49,531 bases of DNA, from contig JADBYQ010000111.1 of assembly GCA_020402945.1 (NCBI GenBank), positions 1 through 49,531 of the forward strand, read 5' to 3'. Numbering within the stretch: position 1 is the stretch's first letter; every line of letters begins with the position of its first letter. The DNA comes from Cytophagales bacterium. GTDB lineage: Bacteria > Bacteroidota > Bacteroidia > Cytophagales > Cyclobacteriaceae. Positions 1-8,781 of this stretch are shown here, in pieces. Made by a program: the position numbers and the translations under genes. Below the pieces are notes generated by a model. It worked only from the letters and a program-made list of their open reading frames with translations. It was not told the DNA's origin and ran no database searches.

Positions 1-2
1 AA

Positions 3-104
3 GGAGAAATACTAAACCACGCAACTCAGAAAATCGTCACCATTAAGGCCAAACCAAGTCCTAAAATGATCGAAATGACCAATCGCATATTCTCTCCGCA
101 CTAA
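3..104 (+). CDS. C-terminal end of an unidentified gene
   Basis: An open frame enters the window at its left edge and stops with TAA at 102-104, giving the last 33 residues of a protein (ending NRIFSPH). The tail is basic and rich in Ile and Lys. It is too short for family assignment; a small DNA-binding protein such as an HU-like one is conceivable but nothing decisive is visible. The downstream acetyltransferase is on the opposite strand, so the two genes converge. Confidence 0.45.
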   Translation, partial: GEILNHATQKIVTIKAKPSPKMIEMTNRIFSPH

Positions 105-172
105 AAGGGACAAGTCAGGAGATCGACATGTAGTGTTCAATACCCTTCTGGAGGAAGTATAATCAATTTCGC

Positions 173-649
173 CTAGGCAATACGTAAGATTTGCCGAATT
201 TCATCGGCCTCTAATGTACAGTTGACCCACTCACCATCCATTTTGGCACTATACTTTTTATAGAAATTAATTGCGGGTTCATTCCAGTCCAACACTTGCC
301 ACATCATTCCCGTACATTTCTGATTCAAGGAATAATATAGGGTTGCCTCAAAAAGTAGCTTGCCAATGCCTTGCCCTCTCATCCTCTCTGTCACTATAAT
401 GTCTTCTAAATACAGACGCTTACCTTTCCATGTTGAGTATCGGTAGTAGTAAAGCGACACGCCCACTATTTCTTGATCTACTTCTGCAACAAAAAAACCG
501 AAGATCGAATTTTTCCCGAAACCATCTTCCTTCATGGCTTGCAAGGTATTTGACACTTCACCCAGAGCGCGTTCATAGGCTGCCAGTTCCCTAACTAACT
601 CCAATACCCTTGGCAAGTCTCCGTCTTTTCCTTCTCGAATGTGTGGCAT
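173..649 (-). CDS. GNAT-family N-acetyltransferase
   Basis: This 158-aa protein has the GNAT fold that transfers acetyl from acetyl-CoA to an amine. The acetyl-CoA pyrophosphate loop is the RMRGQGIGKLL stretch near residues 90-100 (R/Q-x-x-G-x-G/A pattern). It is followed by a WQVLDWNEPAINFYKKYSA stretch like that of diamine/spermidine acetyltransferases. The substrate cannot be read from sequence, but the SSAT-like C-terminal half suggests a small amine or an amino-group metabolite. A TTG two codons upstream (655) would extend the frame, but the ATG at 649 is preferred. The gene starts just beyond the terminator that closes the gld cluster, so it probably has its own transcript. Confidence 0.85.
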   Translation of the reverse strand: MPHIREGKDGDLPRVLELVRELAAYERALGEVSNTLQAMKEDGFGKNSIFGFFVAEVDQEIVGVSLYYYRYSTWKGKRLYLEDIIVTERMRGQGIGKLLFEATLYYSLNQKCTGMMWQVLDWNEPAINFYKKYSAKMDGEWVNCTLEADEIRQILRIA

Positions 650-657
650 AGGCAAAC

Positions 658-689
658 AAAAAAGGCTTCCTAGTTTCAGGAAGCCTTTT
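658..689 (-). terminator. Rho-independent terminator closing the porP-gldKLMN cluster
   Basis: A perfect 8-bp stem GGCTTCCT / AGGAAGCC with a 6-nt loop is flanked by six A (plus strand) on one side and four T on the other. On the minus strand this is a stem followed by six T, located 19 bp after the gldN stop codon. The flanking A and T runs could make it work in both directions. Confidence 0.9.
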
Positions 690-707
690 CAAATTATTTT
701 TCTCGGA

Positions 708-1748
708 TTAATATTCCCAAAGATTATGTTCTTTCTCCATCATCTTCATTTCTTCTTCCCACCGCGCAAATATTGATTCTGCATAGGATCTTTTGTTTCC
801 TGTCACATAAATTTCCTCTATGGTTTTGTCATCTGGGTTTTCCACCTGACTGATGATACCATGAAACAGCCTTAGTTTAAAGGCATCAGCAAAATTCATA
901 TCCTGCGATGGATTGTATCGATTTTTCCATTTAACTGTGTTCCTTACCCTCATTTCTCTGTCATGGGATAATTTCCCAACAAGGTCAGCAAATTCTTTAT
1001 AATTGATGATTGCATAAGGGCTTCCCTCCTCTTTTGAAATTATTTTAAGACCTATTATGTCATAATATAGCCTAGATCTCCTTCTATCAAAAATAACATC
1101 TTCCACCACCTGAAGTGATCCGATGTCAGACTCCTCTACATAGTTAGTAACAGTACCATTCTCTTTCCAAAAATCTCCAAGAACTGTGGGGAGCGGGACT
1201 CCATTCATGTCTTGTGTAGCCGTGTACTTATTACCATTGTACTGCACTTGGTCGCGTTCGCTATAGGACTTGTTTGGATCAAATGGCTGTGCTGCGGGCA
1301 ACTTTTTCTTCTCTAATTTCCAGTAATTGTCATCTGATGGCTCCCTAACATAAACTAATGCCATTCTAGGTACATACTTATTATCTCCATAAATGATCTC
1401 GTCATTTTCAGAATAATCGGTATTGGGTTTAAACATCGGTAACTGCGCAGCTTTCCCTTTTGCGAGGCCTGAAAGGGGTGTATCAAAAGTGTAGTCGTCC
1501 GGAGCATACGCGTTCAACTTCTTAGCCTTTACGCTTTCAATGATAAACTTTTTCAGGTTTGAATTTGGTGAAACAAAAACGGCATTTTGTTTTTCGTCAA
1601 AATTAACATCACGCCAAACTCTAAACCGATACAATTGTTCATAGTAAGGGATTTTCTCCAAAGCCTTTGGATTAAAGATCGTATCCGTTTGTGCGGACCC
1701 CGATAATGCCATCATCAGAAGAGAAACCAAAATCAAATTATTTTTCAT
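708..1748 (-). CDS. gldN: Gliding motility / T9SS protein GldN
   Basis: GldN (PorN) is a periplasmic subunit of the type IX secretion/gliding machinery that works with the outer-membrane lipoprotein GldK in a ring below the outer membrane. The 346-aa product has a signal peptide cleaved after about residue 20 (SGSAQ). Its C-terminal half (about 205-346), with the RLYYDIIGLKIIS stretch, a DAFKLRLF helix and a charged tail, has the GldN pattern. The gene is last in the porP-gldK-L-M-N order, 12 bp after gldM. Oddity: residues about 105-196 hold two tandem copies of a motif of the form P-N-x-x-Y-S-E-x-D-x-[VI]-x-Y-x-x-N-K-Y ending in W, resembling CBM5/12-like modules. I do not recall this in the Flavobacterium GldN. 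Confidence 0.93.
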   Translation of the reverse strand: MKNNLILVSLLMMALSGSAQTDTIFNPKALEKIPYYEQLYRFRVWRDVNFDEKQNAVFVSPNSNLKKFIIESVKAKKLNAYAPDDYTFDTPLSGLAKGKAAQLPMFKPNTDYSENDEIIYGDNKYVPRMALVYVREPSDDNYWKLEKKKLPAAQPFDPNKSYSERDQVQYNGNKYTATQDMNGVPLPTVLGDFWKENGTVTNYVEESDIGSLQVVEDVIFDRRRSRLYYDIIGLKIISKEEGSPYAIINYKEFADLVGKLSHDREMRVRNTVKWKNRYNPSQDMNFADAFKLRLFHGIISQVENPDDKTIEEIYVTGNKRSYAESIFARWEEEMKMMEKEHNLWEY

Positions 1749-1760
1749 TCTTACTCTAGT

Positions 1761-3362
1761 TTATTTAACCGGAATGGCAACAGGTGTAAACTGAAAATTC
1801 ACAGGCACCTTTCTTCCATCAAACGTCTCTCTTACCACCTCTACCGAATAAATAGAAAAATTATCACCGCCTCTCGCGCCATAATCAGATAATTTTATTT
1901 GGTCGCCTTGAACAGATTTTATCCCGCTTCTGGGTGTAAATATCTCCATTGATTTCACTGTGTATTTCGAATCTTTCTTGTTTTGATCGGTGAAAGCCTT
2001 TGGTAGGCGGATTGTAACGTCAACCCTCGCGCTTGGAGCCACACCTTTTTTATAGTCCACATCCTGATTTTGAACCCTTAAAACGAACTGTGGCTCTGGC
2101 ACAGGCACAGCATCAAATCTTTGAGTAAAAATTTCATCATTTCCCAACTTTACTTTTACTGTCATTCGCCCTTTCAATGGGAGAAACGCATAGGCTCCCG
2201 AGCCTTGAGGAATTATTTTACCCTCTTCTGGGGAACAGGTTAAATTAATGGCAGACAAATCCGTAAATCCGGGTATCGACACGTTCTTAATGTTTCCGCA
2301 CTCTCTGTAGAGCTCTATGGCTCCTGTCGCAGATTCAAATTTTACATTTGGCTTAACTACTGTGTACTTAATTACTTGTTCAATGGGCTTTTCCCGGTTA
2401 GGTAGAACTATCTTAACAGGAAATGATTTCTTTTCAACTCCGTTCTCATCAAAATCAGAACCAGCTGCCCTGAATTTTATTTTACCCATTTTTATCCTCT
2501 CGCCCGGACGTATTTCCACGTCCTTCACTTCCACCTTTTCGCTGCCCTTGAACATTATCGGATCTTCGCCACCGGACGCAGCACCCGCTAAAAATAAATC
2601 ACCTTCGTAATTTGTGCCAGCCACAACACTATTTGATTCTGCTCTAACCATGGCAACTAAAAGGTCAGCTTTAAAAACATCTCCCTCAGTAACCTTTAAC
2701 AATTCGTTTAACGCCTCCCTCTCATAGGCCAAAACTTCTGTCTGTTGCTGCGTAACATAGGCAATTGCCCCCATCGTAGGTGTGCCGTGAAAAGCGAACT
2801 TTGTATAAGGCTGTTCCAACAATTCTTTTTTGACCTCAGGACCCGAAAAACTCTTATACTCGCCTGCTCTTTTGGTTATTTTGGCAAAGGGCTTAGTTGG
2901 TTTCACAAGTTCATTGAGCTTAGCAACATACTTGTTTAACTGCTCCTCATATTTTTGTGCCATACTTACTTTCCCTGACTCGCCCTCTCCGCTCATCATT
3001 AATTCATCGGCATGATGAGTATCTTGAACGAGATCCTTCAACGGCTTTTTGTCGTCTCCAGTCTTCATTTCTTTCTTAATGTCGTCCATGTAAGCCAAAA
3101 CGCCTTTCGTCAACTCTCTTACTTCTTTCGCGGTCTTTTTTGCCTCATTAACTTTAGCGTTGTTGACCGTTGAACCTTCAATACCTTTCACGATTTCCTC
3201 ATTCGAAACTATACTGGTTTCGACAAGTGCAACCAGGGTTTCATCAATGATGGCAAACTTCTCAAGTACTGCACTACTAACGTTGAGAGCCAAAAGAGCT
3301 GTCAACACCATGTACATCATACCGATCATCTTTTGCCTGGGTGTCTCTTTTCCACCTGCCAT
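1761..3362 (-). CDS. gldM: Gliding motility / T9SS motor protein GldM
   Basis: GldM (PorM) is the inner-membrane, periplasm-spanning rotor component that couples the proton-driven GldL/GldM motor to the outer-membrane complex. The 533-aa protein has one transmembrane helix near the N terminus (about residues 12-34, MIGMMYMVLTALLALNVSS). A helical region follows (about 40-230), then successive beta-rich domains ending in VNFQFTPVAIPVK. This matches the single-TM plus elongated four-domain architecture of GldM and its usual length of just over 500 aa. Its gene lies between gldL and gldN with short gaps, indicating one transcript. The ATG at 3362 begins MAGGKETPRQKMIGMMYMVL, a typical GldM start. 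Confidence 0.96.
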   Translation of the reverse strand: MAGGKETPRQKMIGMMYMVLTALLALNVSSAVLEKFAIIDETLVALVETSIVSNEEIVKGIEGSTVNNAKVNEAKKTAKEVRELTKGVLAYMDDIKKEMKTGDDKKPLKDLVQDTHHADELMMSGEGESGKVSMAQKYEEQLNKYVAKLNELVKPTKPFAKITKRAGEYKSFSGPEVKKELLEQPYTKFAFHGTPTMGAIAYVTQQQTEVLAYEREALNELLKVTEGDVFKADLLVAMVRAESNSVVAGTNYEGDLFLAGAASGGEDPIMFKGSEKVEVKDVEIRPGERIKMGKIKFRAAGSDFDENGVEKKSFPVKIVLPNREKPIEQVIKYTVVKPNVKFESATGAIELYRECGNIKNVSIPGFTDLSAINLTCSPEEGKIIPQGSGAYAFLPLKGRMTVKVKLGNDEIFTQRFDAVPVPEPQFVLRVQNQDVDYKKGVAPSARVDVTIRLPKAFTDQNKKDSKYTVKSMEIFTPRSGIKSVQGDQIKLSDYGARGGDNFSIYSVEVVRETFDGRKVPVNFQFTPVAIPVK

Positions 3363-3415
3363 GTCTTATTAGTTTAAATTATTAAAAAATTAATCCTAAA
3401 CTTCATTCACCAAAA

Positions 3416-4231
3416 CTACCCCTTCATGGCAGTAAGCATGCTACCATAGACTTTATTCAAAGCAGTTAGATTGGTAGTTAGATTCCCCAATTCAGACGTG
3501 AACTTGGCTGTGTTATCGCCCACTTTGGATAGACCTTGCATGGCGCCAGTTAAGCTCTCGTAGAACTTATTCATATTTTTAACATGAGAATCTGCATCTT
3601 TCAGCTCCATCTCATAAATAGTGTTCAAAGCCGCTAAGTTCTTAGTCACTGATTGAACCTGCTTGTGGTACTCGCTTGTATCTTTTGATGCATCTGCCAT
3701 CGCACCAACGGCTTTCATGGCAGTACCGTAAGACTTGTTCATTTCGGTTAATGAAGCCGAAGCGGCTTGCACGTTTTTCGCATAGTCGTTTGTAGCCACC
3801 GCAGCATTGGACAAATTACTCATTTGTGAAGCCGATGTTGCCAAATTGGTGAGCCCTTTACCAAGATTATCAAGCAAGTTTTGATCAACCTTGGCGGTTT
3901 TTAACATCTCATCAATTTTGAGCAGCGGAGAATCCCCAGCAGCAGGGCGGTTACTTATCCTAGACGGCTGATTGACAGTCCCTTCATAGTCTTCTGCCAA
4001 CTCTGGGTAAACTTTAGACCAATCAGCTTCAGGATGTTTAGGTTCAAATGCACTGAGGAAGAAGATGACTGCTTCGGTGCCAAGACCAACAATCAACATT
4101 TCACTTGCCCCGTCCCAGTGTTGAATTTTAAATAGTGCGCCAACAATAACAACTGCTGCACCGATACCATATACTTTTGGCATGATGGTCGTAAAAAGTA
4201 AGTCAGCAAATCCGCCTTTTTTCTTTGCCAT
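3416..4231 (-). CDS. gldL: Gliding motility / T9SS motor protein GldL
   Basis: GldL (PorL) is the inner-membrane stator-like subunit of the T9SS/gliding motor. The 271-aa product has two predicted membrane helices at about residues 15-35 and 43-62 joined by the short KIQHWDGASE loop. A glutamate (E53) lies inside the second helix, as expected for a proton-conducting subunit. The rest is a long cytoplasmic region of amphipathic helix repeats with recurring LTNLTALNKVYGSML-like segments. Internal repetition is visible at about residues 130-265 (LNxxYxxxL spaced by some 40 residues). It lies between gldK and gldM. Confidence 0.95.
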   Translation of the reverse strand: MAKKKGGFADLLFTTIMPKVYGIGAAVVIVGALFKIQHWDGASEMLIVGLGTEAVIFFLSAFEPKHPEADWSKVYPELAEDYEGTVNQPSRISNRPAAGDSPLLKIDEMLKTAKVDQNLLDNLGKGLTNLATSASQMSNLSNAAVATNDYAKNVQAASASLTEMNKSYGTAMKAVGAMADASKDTSEYHKQVQSVTKNLAALNTIYEMELKDADSHVKNMNKFYESLTGAMQGLSKVGDNTAKFTSELGNLTTNLTALNKVYGSMLTAMKG

Positions 4232-4287
4232 GGTTTTCTTAATTTAGGTTAGTCTGAGTTTTTTATAAATATAGTAGTAGTTTTTTA

Positions 4288-5478
4288 TTATTGAAATTCT
4301 GTGCCAGATGAACGGCCTAAACTAGTCATGGCACTGCGAAAACCTATGTATGCACGGGTCGAGTCTTTGTATTCATACGTTCTCGTTCCAGTCTCCAGAT
4401 AGTAGGCTATGTCTTTCCAAGATCCTCCGCGAACAACCTTAATAGCATTGTACTTCTTTTTGGATTGTAAATTACCATTATTGTCATAATAATAAGCATT
4501 TTTATCAATGTATTGGGGGTTCAAATCCCAAACAGTTGGAACAGACGAGGTGTTGAAGTCATCCAAGCACCATTCTGCCACATTTCCAGACATATCATAC
4601 AACCCAAAATCATTTGGGAAATAAGCACCAGTGGGAGATGTGTAGGCATATCCGTCATCATAATAATTGCCTCTACCCGGTTTAAAATTAGCCAGCATAC
4701 ACCCCTTTGAATTTCTGATATAAGGGTTACCCCAAGGATATTTGTTCATATCTCTTCCACCGCGAGCAGCATATTCCCATTCCGCTTCGGAGGGCAAGCG
4801 AAAAGCAGGGGATTTGGGGAGGCCTTCGCCACCTCTCTTTCCATTGTTATTCTGCTCTTCTCTCCAATTGTTCAAATAATGAGTTCTCCATTTATTGAAC
4901 AGGGTCGCTGCCTCCCAACTTACACCAACCACAGGATATTCTTGATAACCGGGATATGACCAATAATTGTCGACCAAGGGGTCAGACATATGATGGGTGA
5001 AATCCCTTCTCCATACGGTAGTATCAGGATAGATATATAATTTATTGACGCTAGGGTTAATTCCCTTTAATTCGTCATATAGTTCCTTTAACTCTTTGCT
5101 TGTTGCCTGATCGGGGCCGGTTAACCCAACCTTGACTACATTAATAAAAAAGTTGTACTCATCATTAGATATCTCTGTTTCATCCATGAAAAAAGAACCG
5201 ATGGTAATTTGCTTATTGAAATTCATCTGAGTGGACGCGGGATCTTCGTCCGTCTGACCCATGTGGAATGTTCCTGCCGGAATTGGCAACATCCCATAAG
5301 GTATGGTTTGGGCATAGCGTTGCCTTCTTTCTACTTTAGACTGTTCAATTAACTCTCCTTCGTCTTGATTGGCTGCCCCTTTTCCACCAATACCTAAAAG
5401 ACCGCAACTACCAACAATAGAAGTTACCGACAAGATTAAAGCATAATACAGAAATTTCTCAGTGCCAATTTTCTTCAT
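4288..5478 (-). CDS. gldK: Gliding motility / T9SS lipoprotein GldK
   Basis: GldK (PorK) is an outer-membrane lipoprotein that forms the periplasmic ring with GldN. The 396-aa protein starts with a lipoprotein signal whose lipobox is VGSC (Cys25). The body is a formylglycine-generating-enzyme/sulfatase-modifying-factor fold: GMLPIPAGTFHMGQ, FRLPSEAEWEYAARGG, DMSGNVAEWC, VVRGGSWKD and IGFR occur in the expected order. In GldK this fold is structural and the protein is not a sulfatase activator. The gene opens the gldKLMN run, 136 bp after the PorP-like gene. Confidence 0.95.
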   Translation of the reverse strand: MKKIGTEKFLYYALILSVTSIVGSCGLLGIGGKGAANQDEGELIEQSKVERRQRYAQTIPYGMLPIPAGTFHMGQTDEDPASTQMNFNKQITIGSFFMDETEISNDEYNFFINVVKVGLTGPDQATSKELKELYDELKGINPSVNKLYIYPDTTVWRRDFTHHMSDPLVDNYWSYPGYQEYPVVGVSWEAATLFNKWRTHYLNNWREEQNNNGKRGGEGLPKSPAFRLPSEAEWEYAARGGRDMNKYPWGNPYIRNSKGCMLANFKPGRGNYYDDGYAYTSPTGAYFPNDFGLYDMSGNVAEWCLDDFNTSSVPTVWDLNPQYIDKNAYYYDNNGNLQSKKKYNAIKVVRGGSWKDIAYYLETGTRTYEYKDSTRAYIGFRSAMTSLGRSSGTEFQ

Positions 5479-5614
5479 AGGTTAATAGTTAATACGGCCT
5501 TCCAGCTAGTTTTTATAAGTTTTGCTAACGAACGGAGGCGAAAGTTATTCTTTTTCAGCCTTTCCAAAGCTCCAAATTCAACAAATTATTAAAAAAACCA
5601 AAATTATTTCCGTC

Positions 5615-6568
5615 TTAATGCCTGTAACGCGGGGTTCTCACCACCTTTTTTCCGCTTCCTGCATTGACCGGTAACTCATAGCTCAACATCAATTCATGTG
5701 ATGTTGGCTGCTTAGCTGCCTGATCTTGTATAATATAGTCTAGCCCGTAGCCTATTTTCAAAGACTTATCTTTCAGCAAGCTATATCCTAACATTAATAT
5801 AGCGGCCTCTGAAGATCTGAATGACAACCCTCCCCACATCGTATCTTTATAATAAGCGATTCCTCCTAAGTTCACCGTTGTCTTTGTGAAATCCGACTGA
5901 ATAATGGTCATTAACTGGAACTTCAGATCGAAATTGACTTCATAAAAATAACCGCCTGTCAAATACATGTGTGTCTGCAAAGAGTTTCGCTGGCTCAACC
6001 CAAAATCAAAAGTTGACTTTAGTAAATGGTTAAAACTAACACCTGCGTAATACTTCTCTTTGCGCCAGTAAACGCCAAGTGCCAAATCAGGCCTTACCTG
6101 AGACAGAGAGCCTCTCTTATCTCCCAATAGCGGATCATTTGGATCAATAAACCTATACTGATCGAAATTGATTGTTTGAGAGTACATCCCAGCTCTTAAT
6201 CCAATACTTAACTTACTGTTTTTAATACCCAAGTGATAGGCATAAGATGCCTGAGCCTCAAGATTGTTCTGAGGCCCCAACTGGTCATTTACAATGTATG
6301 CGCCAAAGCCACTATTTAACTTAAATATGGGAGCGGTGATCGAAACTAATTGAGTAGTGGGAGCCCCACCCCCGCCAACTGTGGGTGTGTATCCAAGCCA
6401 TTGACTTCGGTGGATAGCCGTCAGTTTGGTAATGCCTTCCACGCCCGCGAAGCCAGGATTGTAGTACAATGTGTTAAACATGTAATGGGTAAATTGAGGA
6501 TCTTGCTGTGCAAAAGACCTGCTCAGCGTCACCGATACCACCACAGCTAGAAGAAATATTTTTCTCAC
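5615..6568 (-). CDS. PorP/SprF family type IX secretion outer-membrane protein
   Basis: This 317-aa protein belongs to the PorP/SprF family: a signal peptide ending SFAQ is followed by the signature QDPQFTHYMFNTLYYNPGFAG and alternating beta-strands of an outer-membrane barrel. Such proteins anchor T9SS components or secreted adhesins at the outer membrane. Start choice: the open frame extends to a TTG at 6610, but a promoter-like TTG-N21-TATCTTTA lies at 6618-6587, downstream of that TTG. The GTG at 6568, which gives a clean signal peptide MRKIFLLAVVV, is therefore more likely. The position directly upstream of gldKLMN is common in Bacteroidota. Confidence 0.9.
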   Translation of the reverse strand: MRKIFLLAVVVSVTLSRSFAQQDPQFTHYMFNTLYYNPGFAGVEGITKLTAIHRSQWLGYTPTVGGGGAPTTQLVSITAPIFKLNSGFGAYIVNDQLGPQNNLEAQASYAYHLGIKNSKLSIGLRAGMYSQTINFDQYRFIDPNDPLLGDKRGSLSQVRPDLALGVYWRKEKYYAGVSFNHLLKSTFDFGLSQRNSLQTHMYLTGGYFYEVNFDLKFQLMTIIQSDFTKTTVNLGGIAYYKDTMWGGLSFRSSEAAILMLGYSLLKDKSLKIGYGLDYIIQDQAAKQPTSHELMLSYELPVNAGSGKKVVRTPRYRH

Positions 6569-6586
6569 TCTTTTCAAAAATAGACT

Positions 6587-6618
6587 TAAAGATAAATGAA
6601 ATAAATGCAAAGAGGCAA
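6587..6618 (-). promoter_or_regulatory. Bacteroidota-type promoter for porP-gldKLMN
   Basis: On the minus strand TTG (6618-6616), 21 nt, then TATCTTTA (6594-6587). This differs from the phylum consensus TTG-N17-23-TAnnTTTG by one base. It lies about 20 bp upstream of the GTG start at 6568 and inside the longer open frame, which argues for the shorter PorP start. Confidence 0.5.
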
Positions 6619-6678
6619 ATTCATCTAGTTAAAGTACAATAAAATGCAATCTCCACTAAAAACGTAATAGCGAAGGGA

Positions 6679-7455
6679 TTATTTAATCCCGTTAGCTCTT
6701 TTTATATAAAGTTCTAACGCCCCCGTCATAGATGGAGCATTGGGCAGGGGTGCTTCAATATCTAGAAATAAGCCCGCATCCTTTACCGCTTTTGCTGTAG
6801 TGGGGCCAAAAGCCGCCAAACGTGTGTTATTCTGTTTGAAATCGGGGAAGTTGACAAAAAGGGAATTAATACCCGAAGGACTGAAGAAGGCCAGGATATC
6901 ATAATAAACATTCTTCAAGTCATTCAGGTTTGCTGCCACCGTATGATTAATAACAGCCTCTGTAAACGTGTAGCCATTTTGTTTAAGAAAATCCGGAATA
7001 TCGCTCTTGCGGATGTCTGAGCAAGGAAAGAGAAATTTTTCGTTTTTGTGCTTTTTAATAATCTCTAAAAGATCCTTGGTATCCTTCAGCCCAGAGAATA
7101 TCTTTCTCTTTCGAATCACAATGTATTTTTGGAGGTAGTTGGAGGTCTGGTCTGAGATGCAGAAATACTTCATATCTGCGGGCATTTCCAGTTTCAGTTC
7201 TTGACAAAGAGCGAAAAAATGATCTACAGCATTTCTGCTAGTGAAAATTATTGCGGTATGTTGAAGAATATCTACCTTCTGTTTTCTAAACTCCTTAGCG
7301 GGCTCCGGTTCGACCTGGATAAAGGGTCTAAAGTCGATTTTGAGGTTATATTTTTCAGCTAGCTTGAGGTAAGGTGAGTTTACATCAGTAGGAGCCTCCT
7401 GTGTGACCAAGATGCTTTTTACTTTTCGCATCCTGTCAGTAGCAGTTTCTGTCAT
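6679..7455 (-). CDS. hemD: Uroporphyrinogen-III synthase
   Basis: HemD closes hydroxymethylbilane to uroporphyrinogen III in tetrapyrrole (heme) synthesis. The product has the two-domain HemD pattern: KVKSILVTQEAP near the start, HTAIIFTSRNAVDHFF, KNEKFLFPCSDIRKSDIPDFL, then DILAFFSPSGINSLF and the conserved RLAAFGPTTAKAVKDAGL loop. The ATG at 7455 gives 258 aa. A TTG at 7482 overlaps the stop of the upstream DUF4271 gene, and an internal ATG at 7431 (MRKVKSILV) would give a more usual N terminus, so the exact start is uncertain. DUF4271 and HemD genes commonly neighbour each other in Bacteroidota. Confidence 0.88.
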   Translation of the reverse strand: MTETATDRMRKVKSILVTQEAPTDVNSPYLKLAEKYNLKIDFRPFIQVEPEPAKEFRKQKVDILQHTAIIFTSRNAVDHFFALCQELKLEMPADMKYFCISDQTSNYLQKYIVIRKRKIFSGLKDTKDLLEIIKKHKNEKFLFPCSDIRKSDIPDFLKQNGYTFTEAVINHTVAANLNDLKNVYYDILAFFSPSGINSLFVNFPDFKQNNTRLAAFGPTTAKAVKDAGLFLDIEAPLPNAPSMTGALELYIKRANGIK

Positions 7456-7478
7456 ATCAGCACGTATCGGGTTGACCT

Positions 7479-8567
7479 TCAATAGAAAAATACCTTAATC
7501 AAAACCATCAGTGGCATAATTTCGGATGCGCAAAGGTATGAAAATAAATGAAAAAAATGATAGGGCATTCGCGCCATCAACTTGAAATACATCACAACGG
7601 CACCACCGCAAAAAATGATCGACAGAATAGTGAATAATTGAAAGAAGTAGTTTTGATCCCTCACATTTGCCACAAAATAAAACACCGTTATTAGCGTCAA
7701 CACTGTCATGGCAATTAAGATAACCCTCACAAAGTTGAAAAACTGTATTCGCACAATATCTCGAAAACCAAACAGCTTGTTCAATACCATCAGCCACACT
7801 AATTTAATAATCAATAAACCAAAGATGATCACTGACAAGATGAACCATTGTTGAAATCCATGTGCTGTGGATCGAATGGCGAACTTAGACGCGATCAATA
7901 CCCGATCATCCATCAAGTGAAACGAAACGAGTAAGATCAGCGCCAAAAACAGGCTGCAAAAAAAATAAATAAGCAGATTGACACTGGAGGCTATTCGAAG
8001 TGCAAGTGTGCTTTCATCTCGATCCTGGAAGGAAAACAATTTATTTACGTTGAGGTAATCAAATGTTAACGTAGGGTTCGTTCTTAACAAGAGTGTAAAG
8101 CCGACTATCAGAAGCATGGAGGCTAAGATAGTAAAGTCGAGAAAGTAGTTACTCTTTCGTAAAATAGGTTCATCAGCCGCTGGAGGCTGTCCACTTTGTT
8201 GCAATTCAGATTTAAGATGATGCATTCCAAAAGAAGAATACAATCCAACAAAAAGTTGGTTCGAGTAAATGTTGGCAAGACTGTCAACAGAAAGTTTCAC
8301 CTCACCCTTTGCTTGAACCACCAATTTTGAGTTAATAAAAATGGAAAATGCATGTCGTCCTTTCAACCACAGAACGCCTCCTTTTTCTTTCCGTGCGTCA
8401 ATCCAGAAAAAAACGGTATTTGTAGATGTTGTTGTCGCTTTTACAAATTTACCCTCATGGCTGATTAGCCAACGATCCTTTAGATTCACGTTAGGTGATC
8501 CAACTTGCGCAAAACCACTCCAAGGGAATAAACAAAGGCATAGTACCAGACGCATAGTCGCAGACAT
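7479..8567 (-). CDS. DUF4271 domain membrane protein
   Basis: This 362-aa protein starts with an export signal (LVLCLCLFPWSGFAQ). An extracytoplasmic stretch of about 130 residues and six hydrophobic helices follow (for example LDFTILASMLLIVGFTLLL, NLLIYFFCSLFLALILL and WFILSVIIFGLLIIKLVWLM), ending in MPLMVLIKVFFY. Topology and its place directly upstream of hemD fit the DUF4271 family, which is of unknown function and confined to Bacteroidota. Its stop codon lies within a few bases of the possible hemD starts, so translation is probably coupled. Confidence 0.8.
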   Translation of the reverse strand: MSATMRLVLCLCLFPWSGFAQVGSPNVNLKDRWLISHEGKFVKATTTSTNTVFFWIDARKEKGGVLWLKGRHAFSIFINSKLVVQAKGEVKLSVDSLANIYSNQLFVGLYSSFGMHHLKSELQQSGQPPAADEPILRKSNYFLDFTILASMLLIVGFTLLLRTNPTLTFDYLNVNKLFSFQDRDESTLALRIASSVNLLIYFFCSLFLALILLVSFHLMDDRVLIASKFAIRSTAHGFQQWFILSVIIFGLLIIKLVWLMVLNKLFGFRDIVRIQFFNFVRVILIAMTVLTLITVFYFVANVRDQNYFFQLFTILSIIFCGGAVVMYFKLMARMPYHFFHLFSYLCASEIMPLMVLIKVFFY

Positions 8568-8655
8568 CGCTCAAAAGTATCAGAATTGGCAGAGTTAACC
8601 GAGCGCCTACTTTGATTCAAGCAAAAAAAATCTCGACCTAGTTTTGTTTTAGAAA

Positions 8656-8683
8656 TTGAGTGCCTCGAAAAAGTTTACTTTAG
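8656..8683 (+). promoter_or_regulatory. Candidate promoter for hemW
   Basis: TTG at 8656-8658 and TACTTTAG at 8676-8683, spaced by 17 nt, match the Bacteroidota consensus TTG-N17-23-TAnnTTTG with one mismatch. This is upstream of hemW and of the small frame at 8703. Confidence 0.4.
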
Positions 8684-8702
8684 CGAACAAATTAGTAGTC
8701 AG

Positions 8703-8774
8703 ATGAAATTCACTTTTGACCGCACCTCTGAGCAACTGATGACAATTATGGGGGAATTTTTCCAAACCGATTGA
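8703..8774 (+). CDS. Possible 23-aa leader peptide ahead of hemW
   Basis: An ATG-initiated frame of 23 codons (MKFTFDRTSEQ...FFQTD) ends 7 nt before the hemW start and lies downstream of the candidate promoter. It could be a translated leader peptide, or the relic of a longer gene, or chance. No homologue is recognised. Confidence 0.2.
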   Translation: MKFTFDRTSEQLMTIMGEFFQTD

Positions 8775-8781
8775 AGGACTA

